Positions 1 through 8,504 of a stretch of DNA of 64,000 nt are shown here, piece by piece (the first letter of the stretch is position 1; the number at the start of each line of letters is the position of its first letter). The notes beneath the pieces are model-generated. The model was not told the DNA's origin. It worked only from the letters and a program-made list of their open reading frames with translations, and did no database searches. The stretch covers positions 153,949-217,948 of the forward strand of contig JAPOTY010000037.1 of NCBI GenBank assembly GCA_026708965.1. Reading direction: 5' to 3'. Source of the DNA: Gammaproteobacteria bacterium (GTDB lineage: Bacteria > Pseudomonadota > Gammaproteobacteria > Steroidobacterales > Foliamicaceae). The position numbers and the translations under genes were made by a program.

Positions 1-621
1 CCACAGATGGCAGACCGAATTCACCATGAAAGTGGCGTGCCACAGGGCCACGGTGCTGATAAAGAAACCCCACACCAGCATCTGCAGGCCGCTGGTTCCC
101 AGGCCGGGCGCCAGCCAGTTCAACAGCGCGCCGAGGCCGAACAGGAAGCAGGCTTGGCCAAGCACCAGGAACACGTAGCCTTTTTGCAGAAACCTGATTT
201 CAGGATAGCGGTGCAAATCCTTGATATTGGTGTAATTGCCGCTAAAGCACACGGCATCCCACATCCACCCGATATGGGCATACAAAAACCCCCGCTGCAT
301 GGGTGAATGCACATCGCCCTCCTGGTCGGAATAGCGATGGTGACGCCGGTGGTGCGATGTCCACCACAACGGACCGCCCTGGGTGGCGCAACTGCCAAGG
401 AAGGCGAGCAGAAACCGCACCGGGCGCGATGCGCTGAAGGATGAATGGGCCAGCAAGCGATGAAAGCCGGCGGTGACGCCGAAAGCCCTTATGAAATACA
501 GCGCGCCCGCAACGATCAGAGCGGTCGTGCTGACTCCAGTATAGATAGCGCCGAAGCAAGCCAAGTGGAAGGCGGTCATGGCGACAATCACAACCCTAGC
601 CTTATACTGCGCCTTCCGCAT
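1..621 (-). CDS. Membrane fatty-acid (acyl-CoA/acyl-lipid) desaturase, 3' part off the window
   Basis: The frame opens at an ATG at 621, with GGGG just upstream, and stays open to the left edge, giving the first 207 residues. Histidine box 1 (HRLLAH) is at residues 54-59 and box 2 (HHRRHH) at 90-95. The third box of this di-iron family lies beyond the edge. Hydrophobic stretches near residues 11-48, 68-80 and 147-190 fit the membrane-embedded fold. Enzymes of this family use O2 and electrons from a ferredoxin or cytochrome to put a cis double bond into an acyl chain, usually delta-9. It diverges from the FAD oxidoreductase/CFA synthase operon, so both sides probably act on membrane lipid acyl chains. 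The exact regiospecificity cannot be read from this fragment. Confidence 0.85.
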   Translation of the reverse strand, partial: MRKAQYKARVVIVAMTAFHLACFGAIYTGVSTTALIVAGALYFIRAFGVTAGFHRLLAHSSFSASRPVRFLLAFLGSCATQGGPLWWTSHHRRHHRYSDQEGDVHSPMQRGFLYAHIGWMWDAVCFSGNYTNIKDLHRYPEIRFLQKGYVFLVLGQACFLFGLGALLNWLAPGLGTSGLQMLVWGFFISTVALWHATFMVNSVCHLW

Positions 622-826
622 CGCAATCCCCACTCGTTTGGCTTTCGTGAATACCCTTGCCGCCGGCGCTTGAATCCGGCTTGCTTCAGAAGTACGAATT
701 ATAGCCGGAGATTGATTGCCGGAGATGGAGCGGAGCGCGGAAATAGTCGTGAGCGATTTTATTATTGCTGATCTTCGGATATCCCGGCGTGCTGATCGGA
801 CAGCACGCTAGGGCCGCAGGTTCCTG

Positions 827-2200
827 ATGGATTCGGGAGTCACCGAAGCCGTGCCGCCTTTGCGCCTTAAGGTGGCCGTGGTGGGCGCCGGGATCTCGGG
901 GCTTGCGGCGGCCCGGGAACTGGACGGCGAATATGACGTGACGCTCTACGAGGCCAAGGCCAAGCCGGGAGGCCATACGCGCACCTTGGAGTTCGAGCGG
1001 TTCGGACAGGAGTACCGCGCCGACCTCGGCTTCATGGTCTTCAACGAGGCCAACTATCCGCAGTTCACGCGGCTTCTTCAGGATTTGGGCATCCCCGCCC
1101 GCGATACCCAGATGAGCTTCAGCCTGCGCTGCGACCAGACCGGCCTGGAATACCACGGCAGCACGCTCAACCAGCTATTCGCGCAAAGAAGAAATCTTTT
1201 CCGTCCCGGGCATTACCGGATGCTGCGGGATATCCTGCGGTTCAACCGCGATGCCAACAGGGCGCTGGCGGAAAGGGAAGCGGAGCTGGCCTCCTTGAGC
1301 GCGGGCGCGTTTCTCGCCAGCGGAGGCTACGGGCGGGAGCTGGTCCATAATTATCTGCTGCCCATGACGGCGGCCATCTGGTCCTGCCCGGCGCAGTCCA
1401 TCGAGCGCTTCCCGAGCCTGTACCTGCTGCGCTTCATGGCGAACCATAACCTGCTTGGGGCCAAGGGGCACCGCCAGTGGCGCATGGTTCCCGGCGGCGC
1501 CGACCGATACGTGCAAGCGTTGCTGAACCGTTTCGGCGGCCGGGTCAGGGCCAACTCCCCGGTGCGTTCGATGGAATCCTGTGGCGGCCAGATTCATATT
1601 GAAACGGAACGCGGCAGCGAATCCTACGATGCCGCTGTGGTGGCGGTGCATAGCGATCAAGCCCTGTCGCTGATCAAGGACCCTACGCGGCTCGAGCGGC
1701 AGGTATTGAGCGCCGTGACTTACCCGCGCAATGAGGTGGTCGTGCATACCGACACCAGCATGCTTCCCCGGCGGCGGCGGGCTTGGGCATCCTGGAACTA
1801 CTACCGGGCGGCCGATAGCGGAAGCGAGGCGTCCGTGACCTACAACCTGAACTTGCTGCAGCATCTTGAATCGCCCGAGCCGATCTGCGTGACGCTCAAT
1901 CCGCTGCGCGCGCCGGACCGCGACAAGACAATCGGCACGCTGGAGTTTTCGCATCCGCTGTTCAGCGCCGAGGCTTTCGCCGCGCAGGGCAGGGTGGAGG
2001 AGTTGAATTCAGTCGGCCGGCGCTTCTTCTGCGGCGCTTGGACCGGCTGGGGTTTCCACGAGGACGGGCTGCTCAGCGGGCTGAAGGCGGCCCGCAGCGT
2101 GCGCGAATGGGCGGGCCGCCCGGAGAATCAGGCAAAATCCGCATATGCACAGCGCAATCTACGAGGGCTGGGTCAGGCATATCCGGCACAGGCCGGCTAG
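827..2200 (+). CDS. FAD-dependent amine-oxidase-type oxidoreductase of the CFA cluster (COG2907-like)
   Basis: The 457-residue protein has an N-terminal dinucleotide-binding glycine motif (GAGISG, residues 20-25), the following acidic strand end, and a C-terminal FAD-closing segment (GAWTGWGFHEDG), as in flavin amine oxidases and phytoene-desaturase-like proteins. It is first in a translationally coupled trio with DUF1365 and a cyclopropane-fatty-acid synthase; its last 56 bases overlap the DUF1365 gene. This trio recurs in many proteobacteria. As I recall, a relative in Rhodobacter sphaeroides (UfaD) desaturates a methylated fatty acid on the way to furan fatty acids. An acyl-chain oxidation role is therefore inferred, not proven. 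The start at 827 has only a weak AGG upstream. Confidence 0.8.
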   Translation: MDSGVTEAVPPLRLKVAVVGAGISGLAAARELDGEYDVTLYEAKAKPGGHTRTLEFERFGQEYRADLGFMVFNEANYPQFTRLLQDLGIPARDTQMSFSLRCDQTGLEYHGSTLNQLFAQRRNLFRPGHYRMLRDILRFNRDANRALAEREAELASLSAGAFLASGGYGRELVHNYLLPMTAAIWSCPAQSIERFPSLYLLRFMANHNLLGAKGHRQWRMVPGGADRYVQALLNRFGGRVRANSPVRSMESCGGQIHIETERGSESYDAAVVAVHSDQALSLIKDPTRLERQVLSAVTYPRNEVVVHTDTSMLPRRRRAWASWNYYRAADSGSEASVTYNLNLLQHLESPEPICVTLNPLRAPDRDKTIGTLEFSHPLFSAEAFAAQGRVEELNSVGRRFFCGAWTGWGFHEDGLLSGLKAARSVREWAGRPENQAKSAYAQRNLRGLGQAYPAQAG

Positions 2201-2894
2201 GCACGCGTTTCAGTACCGCTTGTTCATGGCCTACATGGACTTGGACGAGCTGGACCAGGTTTTTGCCGGCAGGTGGCTGTGGTCCGCGCGGCGGCCGGCG
2301 GTCGCGCGCTTTTCACCGAGCGATCATTTGGACGGACACTGCGGCAATCTGGCCGAGGGTGTGCGGGCTCTGGTGCGCGAACGAAGCGGCCTTCAGCTTG
2401 ACGGGCCGGTGCGGCTGCTCACGCATCTGCGCTATTTCGGCTATATCTTCAATCCGATTTCCGTCTATTACTGCTTCGAGAGGAATAATCCCGCTCCCCG
2501 CTGCTATGTGCTGGAAGTGAGCAACACGCCATGGAAGGAGCGCGTATGCTATGTGCTGCCTGTTACTGATTCCAAATCGAGAGGGAAGGGAGAATTATTT
2601 GATTTCAAAAAAGAAATGCATGTCTCTCCATTTATTCCCATGGACATGTCCTATCGCTGCTGGATGCGTGCGCCGGCCCAGCGCCTGTCGCTGAGCATCG
2701 AGGTGCTCCGGCAGGAAGAGGCGATGCTTCAAACCAGTTTGGCGCTCGCCCGCCGGCCCATCACGGGCGGCGCGCTGGCGCGGAGCCTGCTGCGCTATCC
2801 CCTGATGACCGCCAACGTCACCTGGCGCATCCATATCAATGCGCTGCGCCTGTGGCTGAAGGGCGTCCAGCCCTTGGCGCATCCCGGTTCATGA
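2145..2894 (+). CDS. DUF1365 family protein of the lipid-modification operon
   Basis: The 249-residue soluble protein matches DUF1365: it carries the family's GYIFNPISVYYC block near residues 98-109 and an MHVSPF-x-PMD block near 157-166. Its biochemical activity is unknown to me. Family members almost always sit between an FAD oxidoreductase and a CFA-like methyltransferase, as here. It starts inside the upstream gene and ends in an ATGA overlap with the downstream one, so the three are probably made together. One oddity: about 50 bases (2591-2640) covering the conserved HVSPF block are very AT-rich (14 G/C of 50) in an otherwise GC-rich gene, while the encoded family motif is intact. Confidence 0.8.
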   Translation: MHSAIYEGWVRHIRHRPARHAFQYRLFMAYMDLDELDQVFAGRWLWSARRPAVARFSPSDHLDGHCGNLAEGVRALVRERSGLQLDGPVRLLTHLRYFGYIFNPISVYYCFERNNPAPRCYVLEVSNTPWKERVCYVLPVTDSKSRGKGELFDFKKEMHVSPFIPMDMSYRCWMRAPAQRLSLSIEVLRQEEAMLQTSLALARRPITGGALARSLLRYPLMTANVTWRIHINALRLWLKGVQPLAHPGS

Positions 2895-4138
2895 GCGCGG
2901 CGGGCAAGACCGGCCTGTCGGCCTCCATCTGGCGGGGCCCGGTGCAAAAACGTCTGGATGAGCTGAGGAACGGCCGGCTGGAAGTGCTGGAAGCGGGTCA
3001 AAGGCGGGTTTTGGGCGGGCAGGGGGGTTCGGCTGATCTGCCCCAGGCCACGATCGAGATTCTCGACAGCGCCTGCTGGGGGAGCATTGCGACGGGCGGC
3101 GCGCTGGGCGCGGCGGAAGCGTTCATGGAGGGCCAATGGCGCTCGCCCGACCTCGCGGGCCTGCTGCGCTTGATGCTGCGCGATCAGAGCGTGCTGCAGG
3201 GATTGGAAGGACCGTTTTCATTCCTAGGCGCCGTCCCGCGCTGGATAGGGCACGCCCTGCGCCGCAATACCCGTTCCGGATCCCGCAGGAATATATCCGC
3301 GCACTACGATGTGGGAAACGATTTTTTCCAGTTATTCCTAGACCCCACCATGCTGTATTCCTGCGCGTATTTCCCGTCGCGGGATTCCAGCTTGGAGGAG
3401 GCTTCGATCGCCAAGCTGGAGCGTCTCTGCGGAATGCTGCGGCTTGAGCCCGGCTTGCAGGTTCTGGAGATCGGAAGCGGCTGGGGCGCCTGCGCCATGC
3501 ACATGGCTAGGAAATACGGCTGCAAGGTTGTGAGCGTGACGATTTCCGAGCGCCAGCATGCCGAGGCGTCGCGGCGGGTCAAGGCCGCGGGCCTTGAGGA
3601 CCGGGTCGAGATCCGGATGCAGGATTACCGGGATATCGGCGGGCAGTTCGACCGCCTGATCTCGATCGAGATGATCGAGGCGGTGGGAGCCCCGTACCTC
3701 GGCCTGTTCTTCAACCGTTGCAGCGAACTGCTCAAGCCCGACGGCTTGATGGCGCTGCAAGCCATCACCATTGCCGACCAAGCCTACCGGAGCGCCGTTA
3801 AGCGCGTTGACTTCATTAAACGCTATATTTTCCCCGGCGGCTTCCTGCCGTCGGTGGAGGCCATCATGGGCGCCGTGCGCCGGCGCACCGATTTCCGCCT
3901 CGTTCGCGTGGAGGATATCGGCAGCCACTACGTGCGCACGCTAAGGCTCTGGGCGGAAGCCTTGCGCCGCAACCTTGGCGCCGCCAAGGCGCTTGGATAC
4001 TCAAGCGAGTTCCTGCGCATGTACGAGTTCTACTTTCGCTACTGCGAGGCGGGATTCGCGGAGCGCACCATCGGCAACGCGCAAATGCTGTTCGCCAAGC
4101 CAAACGCCCATCACTCGCAAGCCCCCGGAACCACTTGA
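2891..4138 (+). CDS. cfa: Cyclopropane-fatty-acyl-phospholipid synthase family methyltransferase
   Basis: I place the start at the ATG at 2891, which overlaps the DUF1365 stop as ATGA; a longer in-frame start at 2852 is less likely. The 415-residue product has the CFA-type block HYDVGNDFF (138-146), MLYSCAYF (about 154-161) and an S-adenosylmethionine site VLEIGSGWG (191-199). Enzymes of this family transfer a methylene or methyl group from SAM onto the cis double bond of a phospholipid acyl chain. With the FAD oxidoreductase and DUF1365, the product may be a cyclopropane fatty acid or a further modified methyl-branched or furan acyl chain. Residues 1-130 are the usual divergent N-terminal lipid-binding domain. 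Confidence 0.88.
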   Translation: MSAAGKTGLSASIWRGPVQKRLDELRNGRLEVLEAGQRRVLGGQGGSADLPQATIEILDSACWGSIATGGALGAAEAFMEGQWRSPDLAGLLRLMLRDQSVLQGLEGPFSFLGAVPRWIGHALRRNTRSGSRRNISAHYDVGNDFFQLFLDPTMLYSCAYFPSRDSSLEEASIAKLERLCGMLRLEPGLQVLEIGSGWGACAMHMARKYGCKVVSVTISERQHAEASRRVKAAGLEDRVEIRMQDYRDIGGQFDRLISIEMIEAVGAPYLGLFFNRCSELLKPDGLMALQAITIADQAYRSAVKRVDFIKRYIFPGGFLPSVEAIMGAVRRRTDFRLVRVEDIGSHYVRTLRLWAEALRRNLGAAKALGYSSEFLRMYEFYFRYCEAGFAERTIGNAQMLFAKPNAHHSQAPGTT

Positions 4139-4196
4139 CCCGCATATTGCGCCATGGGGCGTGCGGGCCGGATGGGATTTTGCCTGTCCATCGCCA

Positions 4197-4311
4197 TTCC
4201 CCGCCCATTCTTCCGGGAGACGCATAAACCCATCCATGGGGCTTGGCTCGTTCGCGCCGGGACATCGGCGCTCACCCTGCCTCCGATACTCCCGGAAGAA
4301 TGGGCGGGGAA
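4197..4311. repeat. Long inverted repeat with a nested hairpin in the convergent gap
   Basis: The 327-base gap 4139-4465 lies between two convergent genes and holds a perfect 23-base inverted repeat: left arm 4197-4219, right arm 4289-4311, separated by 69 bases. Inside the loop is a second hairpin, GCGCCG (4254-4259) and CGGCGC (4266-4271) with a 6-base loop. There is no T-run after either arm, so it is not a textbook terminator. It could be a two-way termination structure, a small palindromic mobile or REP-like element, or the origin of a structured RNA. I see no convincing gene in the gap. Confidence 0.75.
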
Positions 4312-4465
4312 CGGCTTCAGCTTCGAAATGAATTAGGCATATAAAATTCCCAATGTTTTCGGGGCTTCCCGCTAGTTTTGCGTAATTTCATGTACCCGAG
4401 TGGTGGTTTTGGCCGCTTTATGCGCGGTTAATGCGCTGGTTCGCCTCATTTTCGCCCCTCAAGCC

Positions 4466-6976
4466 TCAATGTCCGGGCTGCCCCAAACCGCCCCCTAGGG
4501 GCTGTTCGAAGAGGACGTTCTCCGTGTCGGACTCAATCACTTCAATGCGGGCGATTGGAGTGGGCGGCGCCGCGAACTCTACGCTCCACACGCGGCGCTT
4601 CGTATGCCCGACAGCAAACAGAGCGATAGATTGCTGGTGCAGGACAATCCCGCTGGCGGAACGCGCCACGAGCTTGTGTGCCCCGCTGGTGGGCGGCGGT
4701 GTTGGCGCCCCCCTTATTTCTGTGGTTGAACGGACAGACCATGCTCCGTTTTGATTCACGCCGCCCACAATCAAAATGGTGCGCGGGTACTCTGTCGTCA
4801 CCCCCTGTTGGGAACGGAATGAGAAGCTCGATGCGGTTGGGCGGTGAGGCTCGATCGTGTTGCTTATCCGGTGGCGTAGTGCGCGCCTGTATTCAAACCG
4901 TGATATGAAACGCTCAATCGGATCGTCGTCAGCACAAACATAGCCCATGATGGAACAGGGACCAAGGAATGTGCGAGTCGGAGCTTGGCGATCTGAACGG
5001 AGAAGTTTAAACCTCTGCTCTTGATGATCCCATCCTCGGTAATCGCCGTAGTGCCCGTGAGTATTCGGGAGAGTGAAGCCTAAATCAGAAGCATATGGGA
5101 AGTCACCTTCGGCGTACTGCCAAGGATGCACTAGCGATAGAGCGTGCCCTAGTTCATGGGCAAGGGTGGTGGAGCAATCCAACCCATAGTTTTCGGGATC
5201 GTATAGAAGGGCGATGATGCGCGGGAGCGCATTTATGTTCCCGCTTTGCGGATCGGTAATCTGTATCGACTCCCCACAAGAGAGCCTCCCTTGCGAGTTG
5301 CGGGCATTAATGTGGGCCGTGTCACCCGGATACAGTCCGACGTAGTAGTGGACGGAACGCGAGCTGCCTCGAAGGTATCCGGCCTTACTTGCCTCGTATA
5401 AAAGCTCTGATGGTCTCTTGCGTGTGTTGCCATCCCGTCCTTCGGACTCGTTGTAGTGGAAGGGGGCGCCGCCGCGGACGCCATGCTGGATGCTGGGTGA
5501 GATGTGCCTCATCGGTAGGGTTGAGTATGCGAACGGATGTGCGGTTTTCTTCAGCGCGTTGATTGTTGGAAAGACGTTAACGCTTTGGTCAGGCAAAACA
5601 TTGCTGTCTGTAAAGCTCATCTGCACGTAACTGATGATGAGGCCGGGAAGAACTTTTACGTCGGGGAGGTGCCCACGTGCCACTGTGGTACTCGTGGAGT
5701 CGGTGAGAATGTAACCGAACCGAGGGAATGGCGCGTCGGCATTCTCGGCCAAAGGACGGATCGCATCAGTGATGTCGAACGCGATCTCCCGTTCACCGTA
5801 TTTGTTCTTCGCGCTAGGTGCGTAGGCGTTCCACATGGGGTTTATGACAGGGGAGGTCATTTGCTGCCATTCAAGAGGGGCGCCGCCTCTATCTACAAGT
5901 TCCAATGTCAACGAAGTGGCGTTGATCGGGGAGGTCGCTCGAACCAACATCATCGTGGGACGAGTTTCACTCGTGGTGTTGCTGGTAGTTTCGATGATTG
6001 CGGGGAGCGGCTCGAAGTCGGTAGGCCGGGGGTGCATATCCAGAAGCTGCCCTTGATAGAATTCCACCCGTTCGATTTGATAGGTCGAAGAGGGTGGGGT
6101 TTCATCTACATCGAAGATCGTGATGGTGACTTCGGCGGCGGCGGATTCGGGGGGCGTGCCGTCGTCGGTGACGGTAAGGGTCACCCTGACCATGGGGCCA
6201 TCCTTCTCGTAGTCCAGCGACTGGCCGGGCTTGAGGGTGAGCCATCTGGCGCCTTCGAGGTCGATGACCTGGAACCGGTTGTCATCGACTGTAAAGATGT
6301 GAGTTTGGCCGTCGGGGTCGGAAATCGTGACGAGGCCGAGCACTGCGCCGGCTGTGCCGGGAATGGCATCGGTGCTGTTTTCGGACACGGTGAAGGAGGC
6401 GGTGATACCGCCCACGGTGGAATCGGCGTCGCCGCCGCCGGCCACTTGGATTATCGGCGGCTCGTTTTGGATTCTCAGCGGCTCGTTGACATCGGTGATA
6501 ATGATGGTGACGTGAGCAGATGGACATTCTGATCCGTCCTCGCTACAGGCGGTGATGGTTACGCGCACCTCGGATTCTTCTTCAAAGTCTAGAGAATGGT
6601 GGTCTTTTAGTTTGAGGATGCCTTGCGGGGTTATCTCGAAGCGGTGATCGTCAGCTTCGGGGAAGTATGCGTTCTTGAAGATGAGCTTGGCGACATGTGC
6701 CCCCTCTGTGTTTTCCGCCACCGAAACGATGTTGGCGCCGCGATAAACAATGATTTCGGGCGGCGGTGGTTTCGCCAGTTGCGCGAACACCTCCGAGAAC
6801 AGATCAACTATGTAGCGGCACTGCCTTCTCTCTGATTCGCTTTGCAACTCGCCGCAAACAGCGTTCTTGATCCGAGTCACTGCATCTTGATCGAGGGTTT
6901 GCGCCTGTGCGGGGGTATGGATTGTCGCCATCAACGCAAACGCGGCGGCTCCAGTTGCTGCTTTTATTACTTTCAT
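4466..6976 (-). CDS. Secreted metzincin-type zinc metalloprotease with two cadherin-like repeats
   Basis: The 836-residue protein starts at 6976 behind a GGGGGG Shine-Dalgarno run and has a clear signal peptide (cleavage after AQA, about residue 26). Two cadherin-like domains lie near 85-165 and 185-290, each with the typical VTVTD/ITDVNE-type strand ends. The catalytic domain carries HELGH (607-611) and a third zinc histidine at 617, the metzincin HExxHxxxxxH pattern, followed by a CSIMG Met-turn near 676. It should therefore cleave proteins outside the cytoplasm using zinc, with the cadherin-like part binding calcium or a surface ligand. The gene stands alone, convergent with the CFA operon. 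Its substrate is unknown. Confidence 0.82.
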   Translation of the reverse strand: MKVIKAATGAAAFALMATIHTPAQAQTLDQDAVTRIKNAVCGELQSESERRQCRYIVDLFSEVFAQLAKPPPPEIIVYRGANIVSVAENTEGAHVAKLIFKNAYFPEADDHRFEITPQGILKLKDHHSLDFEEESEVRVTITACSEDGSECPSAHVTIIITDVNEPLRIQNEPPIIQVAGGGDADSTVGGITASFTVSENSTDAIPGTAGAVLGLVTISDPDGQTHIFTVDDNRFQVIDLEGARWLTLKPGQSLDYEKDGPMVRVTLTVTDDGTPPESAAAEVTITIFDVDETPPSSTYQIERVEFYQGQLLDMHPRPTDFEPLPAIIETTSNTTSETRPTMMLVRATSPINATSLTLELVDRGGAPLEWQQMTSPVINPMWNAYAPSAKNKYGEREIAFDITDAIRPLAENADAPFPRFGYILTDSTSTTVARGHLPDVKVLPGLIISYVQMSFTDSNVLPDQSVNVFPTINALKKTAHPFAYSTLPMRHISPSIQHGVRGGAPFHYNESEGRDGNTRKRPSELLYEASKAGYLRGSSRSVHYYVGLYPGDTAHINARNSQGRLSCGESIQITDPQSGNINALPRIIALLYDPENYGLDCSTTLAHELGHALSLVHPWQYAEGDFPYASDLGFTLPNTHGHYGDYRGWDHQEQRFKLLRSDRQAPTRTFLGPCSIMGYVCADDDPIERFISRFEYRRALRHRISNTIEPHRPTASSFSFRSQQGVTTEYPRTILIVGGVNQNGAWSVRSTTEIRGAPTPPPTSGAHKLVARSASGIVLHQQSIALFAVGHTKRRVWSVEFAAPPTPIARIEVIESDTENVLFEQPLGGGLGQPGH

Positions 6977-7115
6977 GGGTTTACCCCCCTGTGGGTTGTG
7001 GGGAAATTATAAGGGGCGTAATGTAAAGAAGAATTTTAGGCATAATATATATTATGTAAAATAAAGTATCGATCCATAGAATCCGCGGGCGGGCCATTTG
7101 CGTCCGCCAACTGCG

Positions 7116-8504
7116 CTATTCCCCGCTCGCTCCAATACTCGCGATTGCGGTTTCAGGCGTCGCAACCGGCGCGGCGACGCCCATCACGTGAACTTCCGTG
7201 GTCACGATCTCCCCGATATTCACCCGTTGCTCCCAAGCGATATGCGCCGTGCCGTCGGGAGCCGTCGAGATCACCGGAAAGCGCGAATCGCCTTCGGGCG
7301 TGGGCAACAGCCAAGGATCGGTGAAGGTCTCGCCATGATCGTAGGACTCCGCCATGAACAGCCGGTAAGGGCTCTTTCGCCCTTCCCGCGAATGCCAGAC
7401 GATCCGCACGACGCCGCTGGGCGTGACGGTAATAACAGGCGCGTCGCTGTATTTCGATCCCGGATGCACGGGCATCGCCTTCTCGAAATCCAGCGCTCCG
7501 TTTCGCGAGCGGCTGAACCATACGCCCTTGTGTTCAGGGCCGGCGGAATATGAAACGGAATAGACGTAGCGGTCGTTCACGGCCATATCGGTGGGCTTGA
7601 GCGGACAGCCGCTGATATACCACGGATCAATGGGCAGGCGGGCCGGTTCCGGCCATGTGGCTCCCCGATCGTTGGAACGCAGCACAACGCTATCGCGCGA
7701 ACCGTCCTCGAACACGTGCCGGTAGGAAACCAGCACCGACTCGTTGTCCGTGAAATCCGCCACCAACTGGCAGCAAGGGCAAACGGCCCCTTTGGCGAAC
7801 TCGATTTCGCTGGCGAACGTGGCGCCGCCGTCGCGCGAGGAGGCGGTGAACAAGGTGGCGCCCTGGCTCGGATCGTCCATGTAGCGGGTATCCAGCCAGA
7901 AGGCATGAACCGCGCCGTCAGGGGCCACCGCCATGGTCCCGAATGCATGGGCCGCGCCCAGCTCTTCGCCCAGCAGCCCTCGCCCATCCTTGTTGACATG
8001 GGAATTCAAGGTAAGCGGTTTGGAAAACGTAGCGCCCTTGTCGGTCGATTGGGTGTAGTGCGAGGCGACCACGTCCAGCCGGGTTTGCGTGGACACGTCG
8101 TTTGCCGGATAAAAAATATGAACGACACCTTGCCTGTCGGTGCTGATCCGCGGTTTGCTGACCTGGAATCCCCAGATGACGCCGCTCTGCTGGTTCACGC
8201 GCGACGGCGCTTGGAAACTGGCGCCCCGGTCGCCGGAACGCGCAATCCACAAATCCACAGCCGAACGATGGCTGTGCTCGCCGGGCTTGCGTTTGGGCGG
8301 CGGGCCGGCGGGCATGTCACGATCGAGCCATACCACGTACACCTCGCCATCGTGAGAGACGGCGATCTCCGGGCTGAACGCCGCGCGATCCTGGCGCCCG
8401 AGTTTTTGCCGATAAAGGATTGCCGCCTCGCTCCAAGCCATTGATGGCGCCAGAAGCAGTGCCGCAAGCAGCGAAACCAAGCTAATGTATGCTCTTGTGG
8501 TCAT
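7116..8504 (-). CDS. Exported BNR/sialidase-fold repeat protein with a CPCC motif
   Basis: I start it at the ATG at 8504 because the signal peptide (MTTRAY..., hydrophobic to about residue 24) begins there; the open frame continues upstream without coding character. The 462-residue product has five to six Asp-box repeats (SGDRGASF, STDKGATF, SRDGGATF, SNDRGATW, SYDHGETF), the mark of a six-bladed sialidase-like propeller. Catalytic residues of true sialidases are not evident, so glycosidase activity is doubtful. A CPCC cluster (C242, C244, C245) is unusual and could bind a metal or be oxidised. It diverges from a TlpA-like thioredoxin with start regions overlapping by 20 bases, which suggests a redox link. 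Confidence 0.75.
   Translation of the reverse strand: MTTRAYISLVSLLAALLLAPSMAWSEAAILYRQKLGRQDRAAFSPEIAVSHDGEVYVVWLDRDMPAGPPPKRKPGEHSHRSAVDLWIARSGDRGASFQAPSRVNQQSGVIWGFQVSKPRISTDRQGVVHIFYPANDVSTQTRLDVVASHYTQSTDKGATFSKPLTLNSHVNKDGRGLLGEELGAAHAFGTMAVAPDGAVHAFWLDTRYMDDPSQGATLFTASSRDGGATFASEIEFAKGAVCPCCQLVADFTDNESVLVSYRHVFEDGSRDSVVLRSNDRGATWPEPARLPIDPWYISGCPLKPTDMAVNDRYVYSVSYSAGPEHKGVWFSRSRNGALDFEKAMPVHPGSKYSDAPVITVTPSGVVRIVWHSREGRKSPYRLFMAESYDHGETFTDPWLLPTPEGDSRFPVISTAPDGTAHIAWEQRVNIGEIVTTEVHVMGVAAPVATPETAIASIGASGE

Noticed and set aside
4154-4336. Small frame across the inverted repeat after the CFA gene
   Set aside because: Its sequence is produced by the repeat arms and it has no ribosome site or family.
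5537-6532. 331-codon plus-strand frame opposite the metzincin's cadherin-like part
   Set aside because: Gly/Val-rich antisense sequence without features; the minus protein has signal peptide and catalytic motifs.
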